From: Gramella sp. AN32
GTDB taxonomy: Bacteria > Bacteroidota > Bacteroidia > Flavobacteriales > Flavobacteriaceae
Direction: 5' to 3'
Length of the DNA: 64,000 nucleotides
Assembly (NCBI RefSeq): GCF_023718305.1
Contig: NZ_QEYO01000001.1
Span: 186,001 to 250,000, forward strand
Of this stretch, positions 16,621 to 26,085 are shown piece by piece. The notes under the pieces were generated by a model. That model was not told the origin of the DNA. It did not search any database and was given only the letters and a program-made list of their open reading frames with translations. Position 1 is the stretch's first letter. Every line of letters starts with the position of its first letter. Made by a program: the position numbers and the translations under genes.

Positions 16621-18249
16621 ATGGATATCAACTTCAATAAAAATGAAGATCATAATAAACTGCTTGCTTCCAGCCTCAAACAAAAATTAGCGAAAGTAAA
16701 GTTAGGAGGGGGAGAAAAAAGAATTGCAAAACATCATTCCAAAGGTAAAATGACCGCCAGGGAACGAATTGACTTTCTTTTGGATGATCCCAAAAAAGCT
16801 ATTGAAATTGGTGCTTTTGCAGGTGATGGCATGTATACAGAGCACGGTGGTTGCCCCAGCGGCGGTGTCGTGGTTAAAATTGGATATGTTTCAGAAAAAC
16901 AGTGTATCGTGGTAGCTAACGATGCGACCGTAAAAGCAGGTGCATGGTTTCCCATTACTGGAAAAAAAAATCTAAGAGCCCAGGAAATCGCCATAGAAAA
17001 TAGATTGCCCATTATTTATCTCGTAGATAGCGCAGGAGTTTTTCTCCCAATGCAGGACGAGATCTTTCCGGATAAAGAACACTTCGGAAGGATTTTTAGA
17101 AATAACGCGGTAATGAGCAGTATGGGTATTACCCAGATCGCGGCGGTGATGGGAAGTTGTGTTGCCGGGGGTGCCTATTTGCCTATTATGAGCGACGAAG
17201 CTTTAATTGTTGAAAATACCGGATCTATTTTTCTTGCCGGAAGTTACCTCGTAAAAGCAGCCATTGGTGAAAGTATCGATAATGAAACTCTGGGCGGTGC
17301 CACCACGCATAGTGAAATTAGCGGAGTAACCGATTATAAAGCGAAAGATGATGCAGATGCCCTTACTAAAATCAAAAATATCATGGATAAAATTGGTGAT
17401 TTTGATAAGGCAGGTTTTAACCGAAAAAAATCTATAAAACCAAAATTTGATGCTGCTGAACTTTATGGGATTCTACCCAAGAAAAGAAGTGATCAATACG
17501 ATATGCACGAGATCATCAAAAGACTGGTAGATGATTCTGAATTTGAAGAATACAAAGCGGGTTATGGTCAAACTATCCTAACGGGTTACGCTCGTATTGA
17601 TGGTTGGGCCGTAGGAATTGTAGCCAATCAGCGGAAAATTGTGAAGACCAAAAAAGGAGAAATGCAATTTGGCGGAGTGATCTATTCTGATTCTGCCGAT
17701 AAGGCCACCCGATTTATTGCAAATTGTAACCAGAAGAAAATTCCACTGGTTTTCATCCAGGACGTTACCGGATTTATGGTGGGTAGTAAAAGTGAACATG
17801 GCGGCATTATTAAAGATGGTGCTAAAATGGTGAGCGCAGTAAGCAATTCGGTAGTTCCAAAGTTTACCGTGATTATTGGCAATTCTTACGGAGCAGGGAA
17901 TTATGCCATGTGCGGAAAAGCCTACGATCCCAGGCTTATTTTCGCCTGGCCCAGCGCAGAACTTGCCGTAATGGGCGGCACTCAGGCCGCTAAGGTTTTA
18001 GCTCAAATTGAGACGGCTTCCCTTCAGAAAAAAGGCGAACAAGTAGACGAAAAAAAAGAAAAAGAAGTTTTTGATAAAATCAAGGCCAGATATGATGCGC
18101 AGACTTCACCCTACTATGCAGCTGCAAGATTGTGGACAGATGCGATCATTGATCCTATAGATACCAGAAAGTGGCTTTCTATGGGAATTGAGGCTGCAAA
18201 CCATGCACCCATTGAGAAAGATTTTAATTTAGGGGTTATTCAAACTTAA
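16621..18249 (+). CDS. Acyl-CoA carboxylase carboxyltransferase (beta) subunit
   Basis: The 542-residue protein is a biotin-dependent carboxyltransferase of the propionyl-/methylcrotonyl-CoA carboxylase type. It transfers CO2 from carboxybiotin to an acyl-CoA. The N-terminal crotonase-like half has GKMTARERIDFLLD and EHGGCPSGGVVVKIG; the C-terminal half has IGNSYGAGNYAMCGKAYDP and AWPSAELAVMGG, which line the biotin and acyl-CoA sites. The overall pattern, including VFLPMQDEIFPDKEHFGRIF, is nearest to methylcrotonoyl-CoA carboxylase beta chains of leucine catabolism. The biotin carboxylase/carrier partner is not in this window, so the exact substrate is inferred. Confidence 0.9.
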   Translation: MDINFNKNEDHNKLLASSLKQKLAKVKLGGGEKRIAKHHSKGKMTARERIDFLLDDPKKAIEIGAFAGDGMYTEHGGCPSGGVVVKIGYVSEKQCIVVANDATVKAGAWFPITGKKNLRAQEIAIENRLPIIYLVDSAGVFLPMQDEIFPDKEHFGRIFRNNAVMSSMGITQIAAVMGSCVAGGAYLPIMSDEALIVENTGSIFLAGSYLVKAAIGESIDNETLGGATTHSEISGVTDYKAKDDADALTKIKNIMDKIGDFDKAGFNRKKSIKPKFDAAELYGILPKKRSDQYDMHEIIKRLVDDSEFEEYKAGYGQTILTGYARIDGWAVGIVANQRKIVKTKKGEMQFGGVIYSDSADKATRFIANCNQKKIPLVFIQDVTGFMVGSKSEHGGIIKDGAKMVSAVSNSVVPKFTVIIGNSYGAGNYAMCGKAYDPRLIFAWPSAELAVMGGTQAAKVLAQIETASLQKKGEQVDEKKEKEVFDKIKARYDAQTSPYYAAARLWTDAIIDPIDTRKWLSMGIEAANHAPIEKDFNLGVIQT

Positions 18250-18307
18250 AAATTCCTCTAACCCCAAGGGAGATAATTTGTTATTACTTCAACTTAAATT
18301 TTAACTA

Positions 18308-19948
18308 ATGAAATTAAACCTACTAACTTTTATATTAATAACGACCACACTTAGTTTAAATGCCCAGGTCGTAGGTTTAAATCATACGCATTTCACCCAG
18401 GCAGATTCACTTCGAGGCTCTCTAAGACCTGAAAGGACCAATTATGATGTCTTAAAATATCATCTGAAGCTAAAAGTTGAACCCGATAAAAAATTTATTT
18501 CAGGTTCTAATACTATTTCTTTTGAAGTTTTAAATGATTTAAGCACGATGCAACTGGATCTTTTTGAGAATATGCAAATCGATTCGATTGTTTATGCTGA
18601 AAACCAGCTCGCCTACAAACGGGAATTTAACGCTGTTTTTATCGATTTTCCCGAAGCTTTAAAAGAAGGGCTCAAAGATTCACTTCAGTTTTATTATCAT
18701 GGGAATCCGCAGGTGGCGAAAAATGCACCCTGGGATGGAGGATTTGTGTGGGAAACCGATGAAGATGGAAACCCCTGGGTGGGTGTTGCCGTACAGGGAA
18801 CCGGGGCAAGTTTGTGGTATCCAAATAAAGACCACCAAAGCGATGAACCGGAGGAAGCGCAAATCGATATTGCAGTTCCAAACGGTTTAATGAATGTTTC
18901 CAATGGTAGATTGGTTGGTGAAAAAGATTTAGGTAATGGTTTTACCGAGTGGCAATGGAAAGTGGTAAACCCTATCAATAATTACAATATTATGCTCAAT
19001 ATCGCTAATTATGAGCATTTTTCAGATACCTATAATGATCTCACCCTGGATTATTATGTCCTGCCCTACAATCTTGAAAAAGCAAAACAACAATTTGAGG
19101 AAGTTAAGGATATGATGGCTTGTTTTTATGAAAAAATGGGTCCGTATCCCTTTGAAGAAGATGGCTATAAACTGGTAGAAACCCCTTATTTGGGAATGGA
19201 GCACCAGTCTGCCGTGGCTTATGGAAACAAATATCAAAAGGGTTATTTAGGCCGTGATCTTTCCGGTACCGGGATTGGTTTGCGTTGGGATTTTATCATT
19301 ATTCATGAATCTGGTCATGAGTGGTATGGAAACAGTATAACCGCTAATGACATTGCCGATATGTGGATCCACGAAGGTTTTACCAGTTATACTGAATCCA
19401 TTTTTATTGAATGCCAGTGGGGAAAAGAAGACGCGCTGGCTTACCTCAAAGGAATTCGAAATAACATAGGAAATAAGACAAAAATCATTGGAGAATATGG
19501 TGTAAATGCTGAAGGTTCCAGCGATATGTATTCTAAAGGTGCCAATCTATTAAATACCATTCGAAGTATTTACAACGACGATGAACTTTGGTGGAATACT
19601 TTAAGGGATTATACCAAAACTTTTAGACATCAAACCATCGATTCTAAACAGATGGAAGATTTCTTTGATGCGGCTACAGAGGTTGATCTAAAACCTGTTT
19701 TCGAGCAATATCTTCGGAAAACCGCTCTTCCAATTTTGGAACTAAAAGCCGCTGATGATGCTGTACTTTATAGATGGCAAGCTGATGTAAAGGACTTTAA
19801 AATGCCTGTAGATGTTTTCGTAGATGAAGAAGAAATTCGGCTCAACGCGACTTCAGCATGGCAAAAACTGGAAGATGCTGAAGTTGATGAAATTGAATTA
19901 AATTCTTTGGAATTTTATGTGGAGGTGAAAAAGGAAGCTAATCAATAA
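18308..19948 (+). CDS. Secreted M1 family metallopeptidase
   Basis: This 546-residue exported aminopeptidase-like protein starts with a signal peptide ending in LNAQ. The N-terminal beta domain (about 45-230) is followed by the exopeptidase motif LGMEHQ, a variant of GxMEN. The zinc site HESGHEW (first His about 333) has the third ligand in the downstream helix with HEGFTSYTE. It is shorter than classical M1 enzymes because the large C-terminal helical domain is absent, as in many Bacteroidetes members. It probably trims peptides in the periplasm or outside the cell. Its 3' end overlaps the convergent M24 peptidase gene by 11 bases. Confidence 0.9.
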   Translation: MKLNLLTFILITTTLSLNAQVVGLNHTHFTQADSLRGSLRPERTNYDVLKYHLKLKVEPDKKFISGSNTISFEVLNDLSTMQLDLFENMQIDSIVYAENQLAYKREFNAVFIDFPEALKEGLKDSLQFYYHGNPQVAKNAPWDGGFVWETDEDGNPWVGVAVQGTGASLWYPNKDHQSDEPEEAQIDIAVPNGLMNVSNGRLVGEKDLGNGFTEWQWKVVNPINNYNIMLNIANYEHFSDTYNDLTLDYYVLPYNLEKAKQQFEEVKDMMACFYEKMGPYPFEEDGYKLVETPYLGMEHQSAVAYGNKYQKGYLGRDLSGTGIGLRWDFIIIHESGHEWYGNSITANDIADMWIHEGFTSYTESIFIECQWGKEDALAYLKGIRNNIGNKTKIIGEYGVNAEGSSDMYSKGANLLNTIRSIYNDDELWWNTLRDYTKTFRHQTIDSKQMEDFFDAATEVDLKPVFEQYLRKTALPILELKAADDAVLYRWQADVKDFKMPVDVFVDEEEIRLNATSAWQKLEDAEVDEIELNSLEFYVEVKKEANQ

Positions 19949-21251
19949 GAATTAGATTTCTTTGTCTTCCGTTTACATAGCGAAATCCATCCTCTCCATA
20001 AAACCCGGCTTCTTCCAGCATAATTCTTATACTTTTATTCCATTGGGGAATTTTAACCTCGGTATTTAATTCGATGGCGTAAACAGTATTTTTATATAGT
20101 GGATAATCCCCGGTTCCCGGAACTCCATCCTGTTGATCCCACATACCAATGGTTGCCCCGGCAGAATGCCCGTATAAGCCTAAAGGATGCGTATAAATAC
20201 TGGCTTTTAACCCGGCATTTTCAGCCTGATCTAAACTGGTTTTTAAGATCTCATTTCCGCTAAGTCCTTCTTCAAAATTTGAAGTCAGGATATCCTGAAG
20301 ATCGTTTCCTTTTTTAAATGCGCTCACTAAAAATTCCGGAGCAGCGGTTTCACCTTTCTTTAAAACATAAGCCATTTGCTGACAATCGGTATTCAATCTC
20401 AAATATGTAATTCCAAAGTCACAATGTAAAAGATCGCCTTCCTGAATGAGCTTACTCCCGTTCTCATCTGAAAATGCGGTAATATGATCTACCAAAGCCT
20501 CTTCATTACGCTGAATATCTACCGTTGGATGGAACCAGGTTTCCAGTCCCATATTGGTCACTTTTTGCCTAAGCCACCAAACCAAATCATCTGTGGTGGT
20601 TACTCCCGGCTTGATCACTTCAGCACTAAAAGCTTCTGCAATGATATCATGGGTGATTTCCACCAAAGTGCTATACAGGATCATTTCCCGAAAGGTTCGG
20701 GTTTCGATCCAGCCCACCGCAAGGTCTTCCGCAGAAACTATTCTTTCTTTAAATTTTTCCGGTAAATTTGCCATAAAATCTTCATGATCGGTTTTTACGA
20801 TTCCATCGGCGATTCCGAAGTGATTTGAATAATTCAGGCCAATTTTTTGAGGATCCCTTTCAGAAATAATATCCATCAAGGCTTTCCATTGATCGGGTTG
20901 TTCTTCTTTATTCCAGGCTGAAGTAATATTTTCCCCAATATTGTACCTCGCAATTGCCAGTTTTTCTACAGAGTCATTTTCCTTAATGCGATTAAATACC
21001 AGAATGGTTCTGCGTCGTGCATGTAACCAGGTAGAAGGCAGCATGGTTTTTAGAACAGGATCTTCATTATATTCCCGGCTTATTAAAATCCACATATCGA
21101 TCCCACTGCGGTCCATCAACCCCGGAAGCACCTGGTCAAAACGTTCGGCCAGCACCTCATCGATGACCTTTGACCTTTCACGTTCAGGCAAAACCTGGGA
21201 ATGCCCCACACCGAAAAAGAGCATAAAGGCTAGAATTATAATTTTCTTCAT
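19938..21251 (-). CDS. Secreted M24 family Xaa-Pro aminopeptidase-like protein
   Basis: The 437-residue protein has a signal peptide (MKKIIILAFMLFFGVGHS) and the pita-bread M24 fold. Metal ligands can be traced as Asp in HCDFGI, Asp in LNTDCQQM, His in YGHSAGATIG and Glu in YAIELNTEV, with a final Glu in the C-terminal MLEEAG. The N-terminal domain contains IDMWILISREYNEDPVL, typical of exported flavobacterial homologues. It would cleave X-Pro dipeptides outside the cytoplasm. It is the last gene of the leftward men run, 13 bases after menE, and overlaps the convergent M1 gene. Confidence 0.88.
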   Translation of the reverse strand: MKKIIILAFMLFFGVGHSQVLPERERSKVIDEVLAERFDQVLPGLMDRSGIDMWILISREYNEDPVLKTMLPSTWLHARRRTILVFNRIKENDSVEKLAIARYNIGENITSAWNKEEQPDQWKALMDIISERDPQKIGLNYSNHFGIADGIVKTDHEDFMANLPEKFKERIVSAEDLAVGWIETRTFREMILYSTLVEITHDIIAEAFSAEVIKPGVTTTDDLVWWLRQKVTNMGLETWFHPTVDIQRNEEALVDHITAFSDENGSKLIQEGDLLHCDFGITYLRLNTDCQQMAYVLKKGETAAPEFLVSAFKKGNDLQDILTSNFEEGLSGNEILKTSLDQAENAGLKASIYTHPLGLYGHSAGATIGMWDQQDGVPGTGDYPLYKNTVYAIELNTEVKIPQWNKSIRIMLEEAGFYGEDGFRYVNGRQRNLILID

Positions 21252-21264
21252 AAAATATTTAGGA

Positions 21265-22362
21265 TTAGCTCACGCGGCTTCGAATTGTATTGTCCCGGTG
21301 AATTTTACCATTGGGGGTTTCTTCAAACTTCCTTATAAGATAAATCTTTTTTGGTTGCTCGTACTTACCGAGTCCTTTAAGATTAGAGATATTTTCTTCC
21401 AATTGACTTAATCTTTCTTCTGAAAAATCCTCTTCTACAAACAATACCAGCTTCTCACCCAATGCATCATCTTTCATGGAACTTATAAAAAACCGGTTGT
21501 CAAGGATTTTATTCAGTTTTCGTTCTATTTGTTCAGGGAATAATTTCACCCCGCCAGAGTTGATCACATTGTCAAATCTACCTTTCCAAAAGAACTTTTT
21601 ATACGTTACAATTTCCACCATATCATTGGTGATAATGACTTCATCTAAAATATTAGGGGCTTTTACAACCAAACATCCACGATCATCCTGGGAAATATTA
21701 ATATTCGGCATTAATTTAAAAGGCCTCTTTGTATTTTTCTTTTTCTTCGGATTCAAGCGTTTCGCCGCAATATGACTGCAGGTTTCGGTCATTCCATACG
21801 TTTCATAAATCACACTTTCAGAATCGGCAACCATTTTCTTCAATTTAGGAGAAACCGTTCCGCCTCCTATGATCAGTTTTTTTATAAGGTGAAGCCTGGC
21901 GATACTATTATCTAATTGAAAAGGCGTCATCGCAGAAAAATCATAAACCTTAAAAATTTGATCCAGTGGATTTGATGTAGGAGGCACTAAATCGAGTTGC
22001 CAGCCTAAAACCATGGCCCTAACCAGCATCATCTTACCGGAAATATATTCTGAAGGCAGGCAATGCAAAGCCGTGCTGTTCTCTTCCAGCTTGAAAAATT
22101 TCGCGGTCGCTTTTGCGGAATGCACCATGTGCATTTTATACAATTTGATCTTTTTCGCCGCGCCTGTAGACCCGGAAGTATGTGCAAAAATATAGGCTTG
22201 AGGCTTTAACCAGTCCAAAAGAAAATTACCAACTTTCTCCTCATAAGGCTCGCCTTCTTCAATAAAATGTTTGGCAACCTGTCGCAATTCTGAATTAGAA
22301 TAATGACGCTTGTTTAACCTGAAATTAGGATGGGTTTCCGGAATTTGAAATTTGTATGGCAT
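21265..22362 (-). CDS. menE: o-Succinylbenzoate-CoA ligase (MenE-type AMP-binding enzyme)
   Basis: MenE activates o-succinylbenzoate to its CoA thioester in menaquinone synthesis. The 365-residue protein is an adenylate-forming enzyme with the phosphate-binding loop TSGSTGAAKKIKL (about 61-73), the YGMTET motif, and WKGRFDNVINSGGVKLFPEQ with the A8 hinge. The C-terminal lysine is in TPNGKIHRD. It is about 100 residues shorter than E. coli MenE, which is usual in Bacteroidetes. Location in a run with menA and menC supports the assignment over a general acyl-CoA ligase. Confidence 0.88.
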   Translation of the reverse strand: MPYKFQIPETHPNFRLNKRHYSNSELRQVAKHFIEEGEPYEEKVGNFLLDWLKPQAYIFAHTSGSTGAAKKIKLYKMHMVHSAKATAKFFKLEENSTALHCLPSEYISGKMMLVRAMVLGWQLDLVPPTSNPLDQIFKVYDFSAMTPFQLDNSIARLHLIKKLIIGGGTVSPKLKKMVADSESVIYETYGMTETCSHIAAKRLNPKKKKNTKRPFKLMPNINISQDDRGCLVVKAPNILDEVIITNDMVEIVTYKKFFWKGRFDNVINSGGVKLFPEQIERKLNKILDNRFFISSMKDDALGEKLVLFVEEDFSEERLSQLEENISNLKGLGKYEQPKKIYLIRKFEETPNGKIHRDNTIRSRVS

Positions 22363-22424
22363 GGGTCAAAACCAAAGTTAATTGATTACAAACAAATTAA
22401 AGTTAACAAATAGATATGAACTAT

Positions 22425-23369
22425 TTAAAATTCTTCGGAAACTTTCAATTCTGCAGGTTCCTCAACTTTGCCGAATAATCTTTCTTTCCAATTATTCCAT
22501 TTGTATTTTTTCGCAAAAATGAACAAGAAAATAGGATAAATAACGAGTACAGGAAGTAATATATCAAGGCCGGCAGTGGGTTCTGAAATATCTTTGAAAA
22601 TGGAATAAGTTTGGAACGCGGTCCAGTCTGCAGTGACAAGCAATGCGGTTATTAAATTGTTCGCGGCGTGAAAGCCTAAAGCGAGTTCAATCCCCTCATC
22701 CATTAAAGCGAGAATACCAAGCATGAACCCGGTGCCTATATAATAGACCATGATGATATTTCCCATTTTCTCCACTTCGGGATTAAAGAAATGCAAACCC
22801 CCGAAGATTACAGAAGTTATGATTAAAGGCAACCATTTATTGCGCGCCATCACTCCAATTCCCTGCATTAAATAAGCTCTAAAGAGATATTCTTCACAGC
22901 TTGTTTGCAACGGAATAAAGATCACCGCAATCACCAATAAGATCAAAAATGGGATGGGCTGGAAATTGAGTACATAATCCTGGGGATTCATAAAATAATC
23001 GGCTAAGGTCAGGACGAGGAGAACACATCCTACCAATATAAAAGCAAACCAAAACCTGCTCCAGTCAATTTTTGGTCTGCTGGTAGTCAAGGCTCTAATT
23101 GGCTGGTTATGTAAAAACCGGGCAACTCCCAAAATGAAAACCAGGCCTACCGCAAAAACGAGCAACATAAGAAAAAGAGAGAGGTTTGGGTCTAATTGCG
23201 CCAGCATTTCGCTTTCATCCATATTTGCCAATTCCTTTAGATCTATGGAAAAGAAAAGAGCTGCGGTGATAGGAATTTGCCCTAGCATAACACCCATAAA
23301 AATGATTGCGGAACCTAAAAGATATCTCCAGAATTCATGCTTGTACTTAAAAACCTGACTTATAAACAT
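22425..23369 (-). CDS. CPBP family intramembrane glutamic endopeptidase
   Basis: The 314-residue membrane protein has about eight hydrophobic segments. It carries the CPBP (Abi/Rce1-like) motifs: EEYLFR in SCEEYLFRAYLMQG, then GGLHFFNP, then FHAANNLI. The paired glutamates and the two later histidines are the expected catalytic residues. Such proteases act within the membrane on prenylated or hydrophobic substrates; the actual substrate here is unknown. It sits between menC and menE in the menaquinone run, seven bases after menC, so it is very likely co-transcribed with prenyl-quinone genes. Confidence 0.88.
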   Translation of the reverse strand: MFISQVFKYKHEFWRYLLGSAIIFMGVMLGQIPITAALFFSIDLKELANMDESEMLAQLDPNLSLFLMLLVFAVGLVFILGVARFLHNQPIRALTTSRPKIDWSRFWFAFILVGCVLLVLTLADYFMNPQDYVLNFQPIPFLILLVIAVIFIPLQTSCEEYLFRAYLMQGIGVMARNKWLPLIITSVIFGGLHFFNPEVEKMGNIIMVYYIGTGFMLGILALMDEGIELALGFHAANNLITALLVTADWTAFQTYSIFKDISEPTAGLDILLPVLVIYPIFLFIFAKKYKWNNWKERLFGKVEEPAELKVSEEF

Positions 23370-23376
23370 TTATTTA

Positions 23377-24411
23377 CTATAGATTAAAGTTCCATTCTTT
23401 CGATGGATCATATTTAAATTTTCCACGTTCTACTTCTAACGGAGATTCAAAATTATTGGTATACAAGCCTCCCGTGCCTAATCCCTGGGGCAATTTGGGA
23501 TTTAAAGTATATGTCCATTGGGAGATGGCATTTAATCCCACATTACTCTCCAAAGCACTGGTAATCCACCAATCCACCTTATTATTTTCGCAAATTTCTA
23601 ACCATTCCCTAGTGCCGCGAAAACCACCAATTAAGCTGGGTTTAAAAATTGCATATTGAGGTTGTATTATTAGTATAAGTTCCTCCTTTTCTGTTACAGA
23701 GGTAATGCCAATCAATTCTTCATCTAAAGCTATGGGCAAGGGCGTTTGAAGACAGAGTTTCCGCATTGCTTCCACCTGGCCCTGTTTGATGGGTTGCTCG
23801 ATACTGTGAAGTTTGTATTTGGAAAGCTTTTCCAATTTCTGTAAAGCTTCAGTAGGTTTAAAAGCTCCATTGGCATCAACCCGAATTTCAATTTCTTCTT
23901 CGGAAAATTTAGTCCGTATTTGTTTGAGCAATTCAAGTTCAGCAGTAAAATCTATTGCCCCAATTTTCAGTTTTATACAGGAAAACCCGGCTTTAATTTT
24001 TTCTGAAATTTGCTTTTTCATGAAGTCTGGTTCTCCCATCCAAACCAAACCATTGATCTCCATTCCAGACTTTCCCTTAGTAAATTCCGAAGGAAATAAT
24101 AAAAATGGGTTTTCAGATTCCAGACTTTTAAAAGCCATTTCCACCCCAAACTGGATACTTGGAAATTCTTTTAAATTTTCCCAAAGCTCTTTTTCGCCCA
24201 ACGAGATATGATCACAGACCCATTTCAGCTTTTCCTCATAATCTGTACGATCATCATAGCTCAAACCCCGTAGAATTCCGCATTCCCCAATACCTTTGCG
24301 ATTTTTATCAAAAATCTGAAGAAGCCAGGTTTCTTTTTCAGTAAGGACGCCCCGGGAAGTTCCGCTGGGGCGTTTAAATTTTAAATTATACTTATGATAT
24401 GTTGCGTGCAT
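23377..24411 (-). CDS. menC: o-Succinylbenzoate synthase
   Basis: MenC, an enolase-superfamily dehydratase, converts SHCHC to o-succinylbenzoate. The 344-residue protein shows the KxK acid/base motif in CIKLKIGAIDF and the metal ligands in RVDANGAF, IEQPI and LDEEL. A catalytic lysine lies in FKPSLIGG, and it ends with a muconate-lactonizing-like barrel. The N-terminal capping strand YHKYNLKFKRPSGTSRG is typical of Bacteroidetes MenC. The start overlaps the stop of the metallohydrolase gene by one base (TAATG). The neighbours menA and menE support the pathway. Confidence 0.92.
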   Translation of the reverse strand: MHATYHKYNLKFKRPSGTSRGVLTEKETWLLQIFDKNRKGIGECGILRGLSYDDRTDYEEKLKWVCDHISLGEKELWENLKEFPSIQFGVEMAFKSLESENPFLLFPSEFTKGKSGMEINGLVWMGEPDFMKKQISEKIKAGFSCIKLKIGAIDFTAELELLKQIRTKFSEEEIEIRVDANGAFKPTEALQKLEKLSKYKLHSIEQPIKQGQVEAMRKLCLQTPLPIALDEELIGITSVTEKEELILIIQPQYAIFKPSLIGGFRGTREWLEICENNKVDWWITSALESNVGLNAISQWTYTLNPKLPQGLGTGGLYTNNFESPLEVERGKFKYDPSKEWNFNL

Positions 24412-25091
24412 TATAATTCTATAGACTCACCTATTTCTAGAAGCATAAGATCTTTTCCTTTTTCATAAAATTTTCTTTTTGCCTCCTCATGGTCAATTTC
24501 AATATAACCAAAAGTATCATAGTGACAACCCAGAATTTTATCGCATTCGATAAAGTTTGCTGCGATGATGGCATCTTCAATACCCATGGTAAAGTTATCC
24601 CCAATAGGCAATACGGCAAGATCAAGTTTTATACGCATAGGGATTAATTTCATATCGAAAGTAAGCGCTGTATCGCCGGCGATATAAATATTTTTATGCT
24701 CCCCCTCGATCACAAATCCCCCGGGTTGCCCGCCGTAAGCACCATCTGGAAAGGAACTGGTGTGAATTGCATTTACGTACTTCACTTTCCCGAATTCAAA
24801 TTCCCAGCTTCCACCGTGGTTCATGGGATGAACCTCGAAACCTTTGGCTTCATAGTGACTGGCAATTTCAAAATTACTAACGATCACTGCTTCCGTATTT
24901 CTGGCAATGGCTTCTACATCCAAAATATGATCCCGGTGCGCATGGGTTAACAGGATATAATCTGCCTTTACATCTTTAATGTCAACTTTATCTTTTGCTT
25001 TATCGTTCCCCGTAATAAATGGATCAACAATAATATTTATATCTTCAATTTTTAACCCCAGGCTACTATGACCGTAAAATGTAATTTTCAT
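24411..25091 (-). CDS. UPF0173-type metal-dependent hydrolase (metallo-beta-lactamase fold)
   Basis: The 226-residue cytoplasmic protein belongs to the UPF0173 / YtkL-like group of metallo-beta-lactamase-fold hydrolases. It starts with MKITFYGHSSLGLKIE and IVDPFITGN. It has the metal motif LLTHAHRDH, which is the common THxHxDH with Ala in the second position. Further ligands are suggested by IAGDTAL and GCHYDTF. The substrate is unknown. It lies between menA and menC and is translationally coupled to menC, which hints at, but does not prove, a role near quinone metabolism. Confidence 0.85.
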   Translation of the reverse strand: MKITFYGHSSLGLKIEDINIIVDPFITGNDKAKDKVDIKDVKADYILLTHAHRDHILDVEAIARNTEAVIVSNFEIASHYEAKGFEVHPMNHGGSWEFEFGKVKYVNAIHTSSFPDGAYGGQPGGFVIEGEHKNIYIAGDTALTFDMKLIPMRIKLDLAVLPIGDNFTMGIEDAIIAANFIECDKILGCHYDTFGYIEIDHEEAKRKFYEKGKDLMLLEIGESIEL

Positions 25092-25182
25092 AACAATTCG
25101 TTTTTGGTTTTTTAATTTAAGAAATCCACCCTAAACCTGAGATTTTGAGCTCTATATAATTTTGTTAAACTCAAGCTAAAAA

Positions 25183-26085
25183 TTAAAGAAGGATACCCAC
25201 CGCAAAAAGAATGGAAATAAAAAAAGTGGAAAGCGCCACCACTTTTAATTCCGGATCCAGTTCTTTTGGATCTTCGTTCTTTACCACTCTAAAAATATGA
25301 ATGATAAGCGGGATAAAACCGAAAATATAAAGGAAATCATTCAATTCACGGGATACCATTGCTGAAAAAATAAGCAGAAAAAACAAAGCACCTACCACCA
25401 ACAGGTAGTGATATGTTTTGGCCTTTTCTTTCCCCAATTTTACCACGAGAGTGATCTTCCCTGCATTTTTATCAGATTTTCGATCCCGCATGTTGTTAAT
25501 ATTCAGCACTGCGGCACTAAGCAGCCCGATGGCGGTGGCTGGCAGCAAATTAATCCACGCGTGATCCTGTTGATATAAGTAATAAGAACCATAGACAGCT
25601 ACCCACCCGAAAAAAATAAAAACGAAAATATCACCCATTCCCCTATAGCCATACGCTGTATTTCCAACAGTATATTTTATGGCTGCTGCAATAGAGACAA
25701 GTCCTAAGATGAAAAAGAAAACGGAGGCAATAATATTCTTTGAACCAAAAGAGGCATAGATCAATAGCATGGCCATGATGAGAGTGGCGATCACGGTGAT
25801 AACAATTGCCCAGAGCATTTCCTTGCGTGTGATCAACCCACTTTGCAAAGCTCTTTGTGGCCCAACCCTTTCATGATTATCGGTTCCTTTGATCCCATCG
25901 CCATAATCATTAGCGAAATTTGATAAAATTTGAAGACCTAAGGTTGTTCCCAACGCCAGAGTGAATATAGAAAAATTAAAATTCCCGGCCTTTGCCGCCA
26001 AAGCACTTCCCACGAAAATACCTGAAATCGAAAGAGGAAGTGTACGAAGCCTTGCCGCACTGACCCAGGTTGAAATTCTTCTCAT
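25183..26085 (-). CDS. menA: 1,4-dihydroxy-2-naphthoate polyprenyltransferase
   Basis: MenA attaches the polyprenyl chain to DHNA, giving demethylmenaquinone. The 300-residue membrane protein has about eight transmembrane segments and both UbiA-family aspartate motifs: NFANDYGDGIKGTDN (about 60-74) and NNMRDRKSDKNAGK (about 194-207). The DxxxD pattern and the VGPQRALQSG sequence after the first motif identify the menaquinone branch. The ATG at 26085 is preferred; a TTG one codon upstream is in frame. The start overlaps the holA stop as TGATG, so menA is coupled to holA. Confidence 0.93.
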   Translation of the reverse strand: MRRISTWVSAARLRTLPLSISGIFVGSALAAKAGNFNFSIFTLALGTTLGLQILSNFANDYGDGIKGTDNHERVGPQRALQSGLITRKEMLWAIVITVIATLIMAMLLIYASFGSKNIIASVFFFILGLVSIAAAIKYTVGNTAYGYRGMGDIFVFIFFGWVAVYGSYYLYQQDHAWINLLPATAIGLLSAAVLNINNMRDRKSDKNAGKITLVVKLGKEKAKTYHYLLVVGALFFLLIFSAMVSRELNDFLYIFGFIPLIIHIFRVVKNEDPKELDPELKVVALSTFFISILFAVGILL

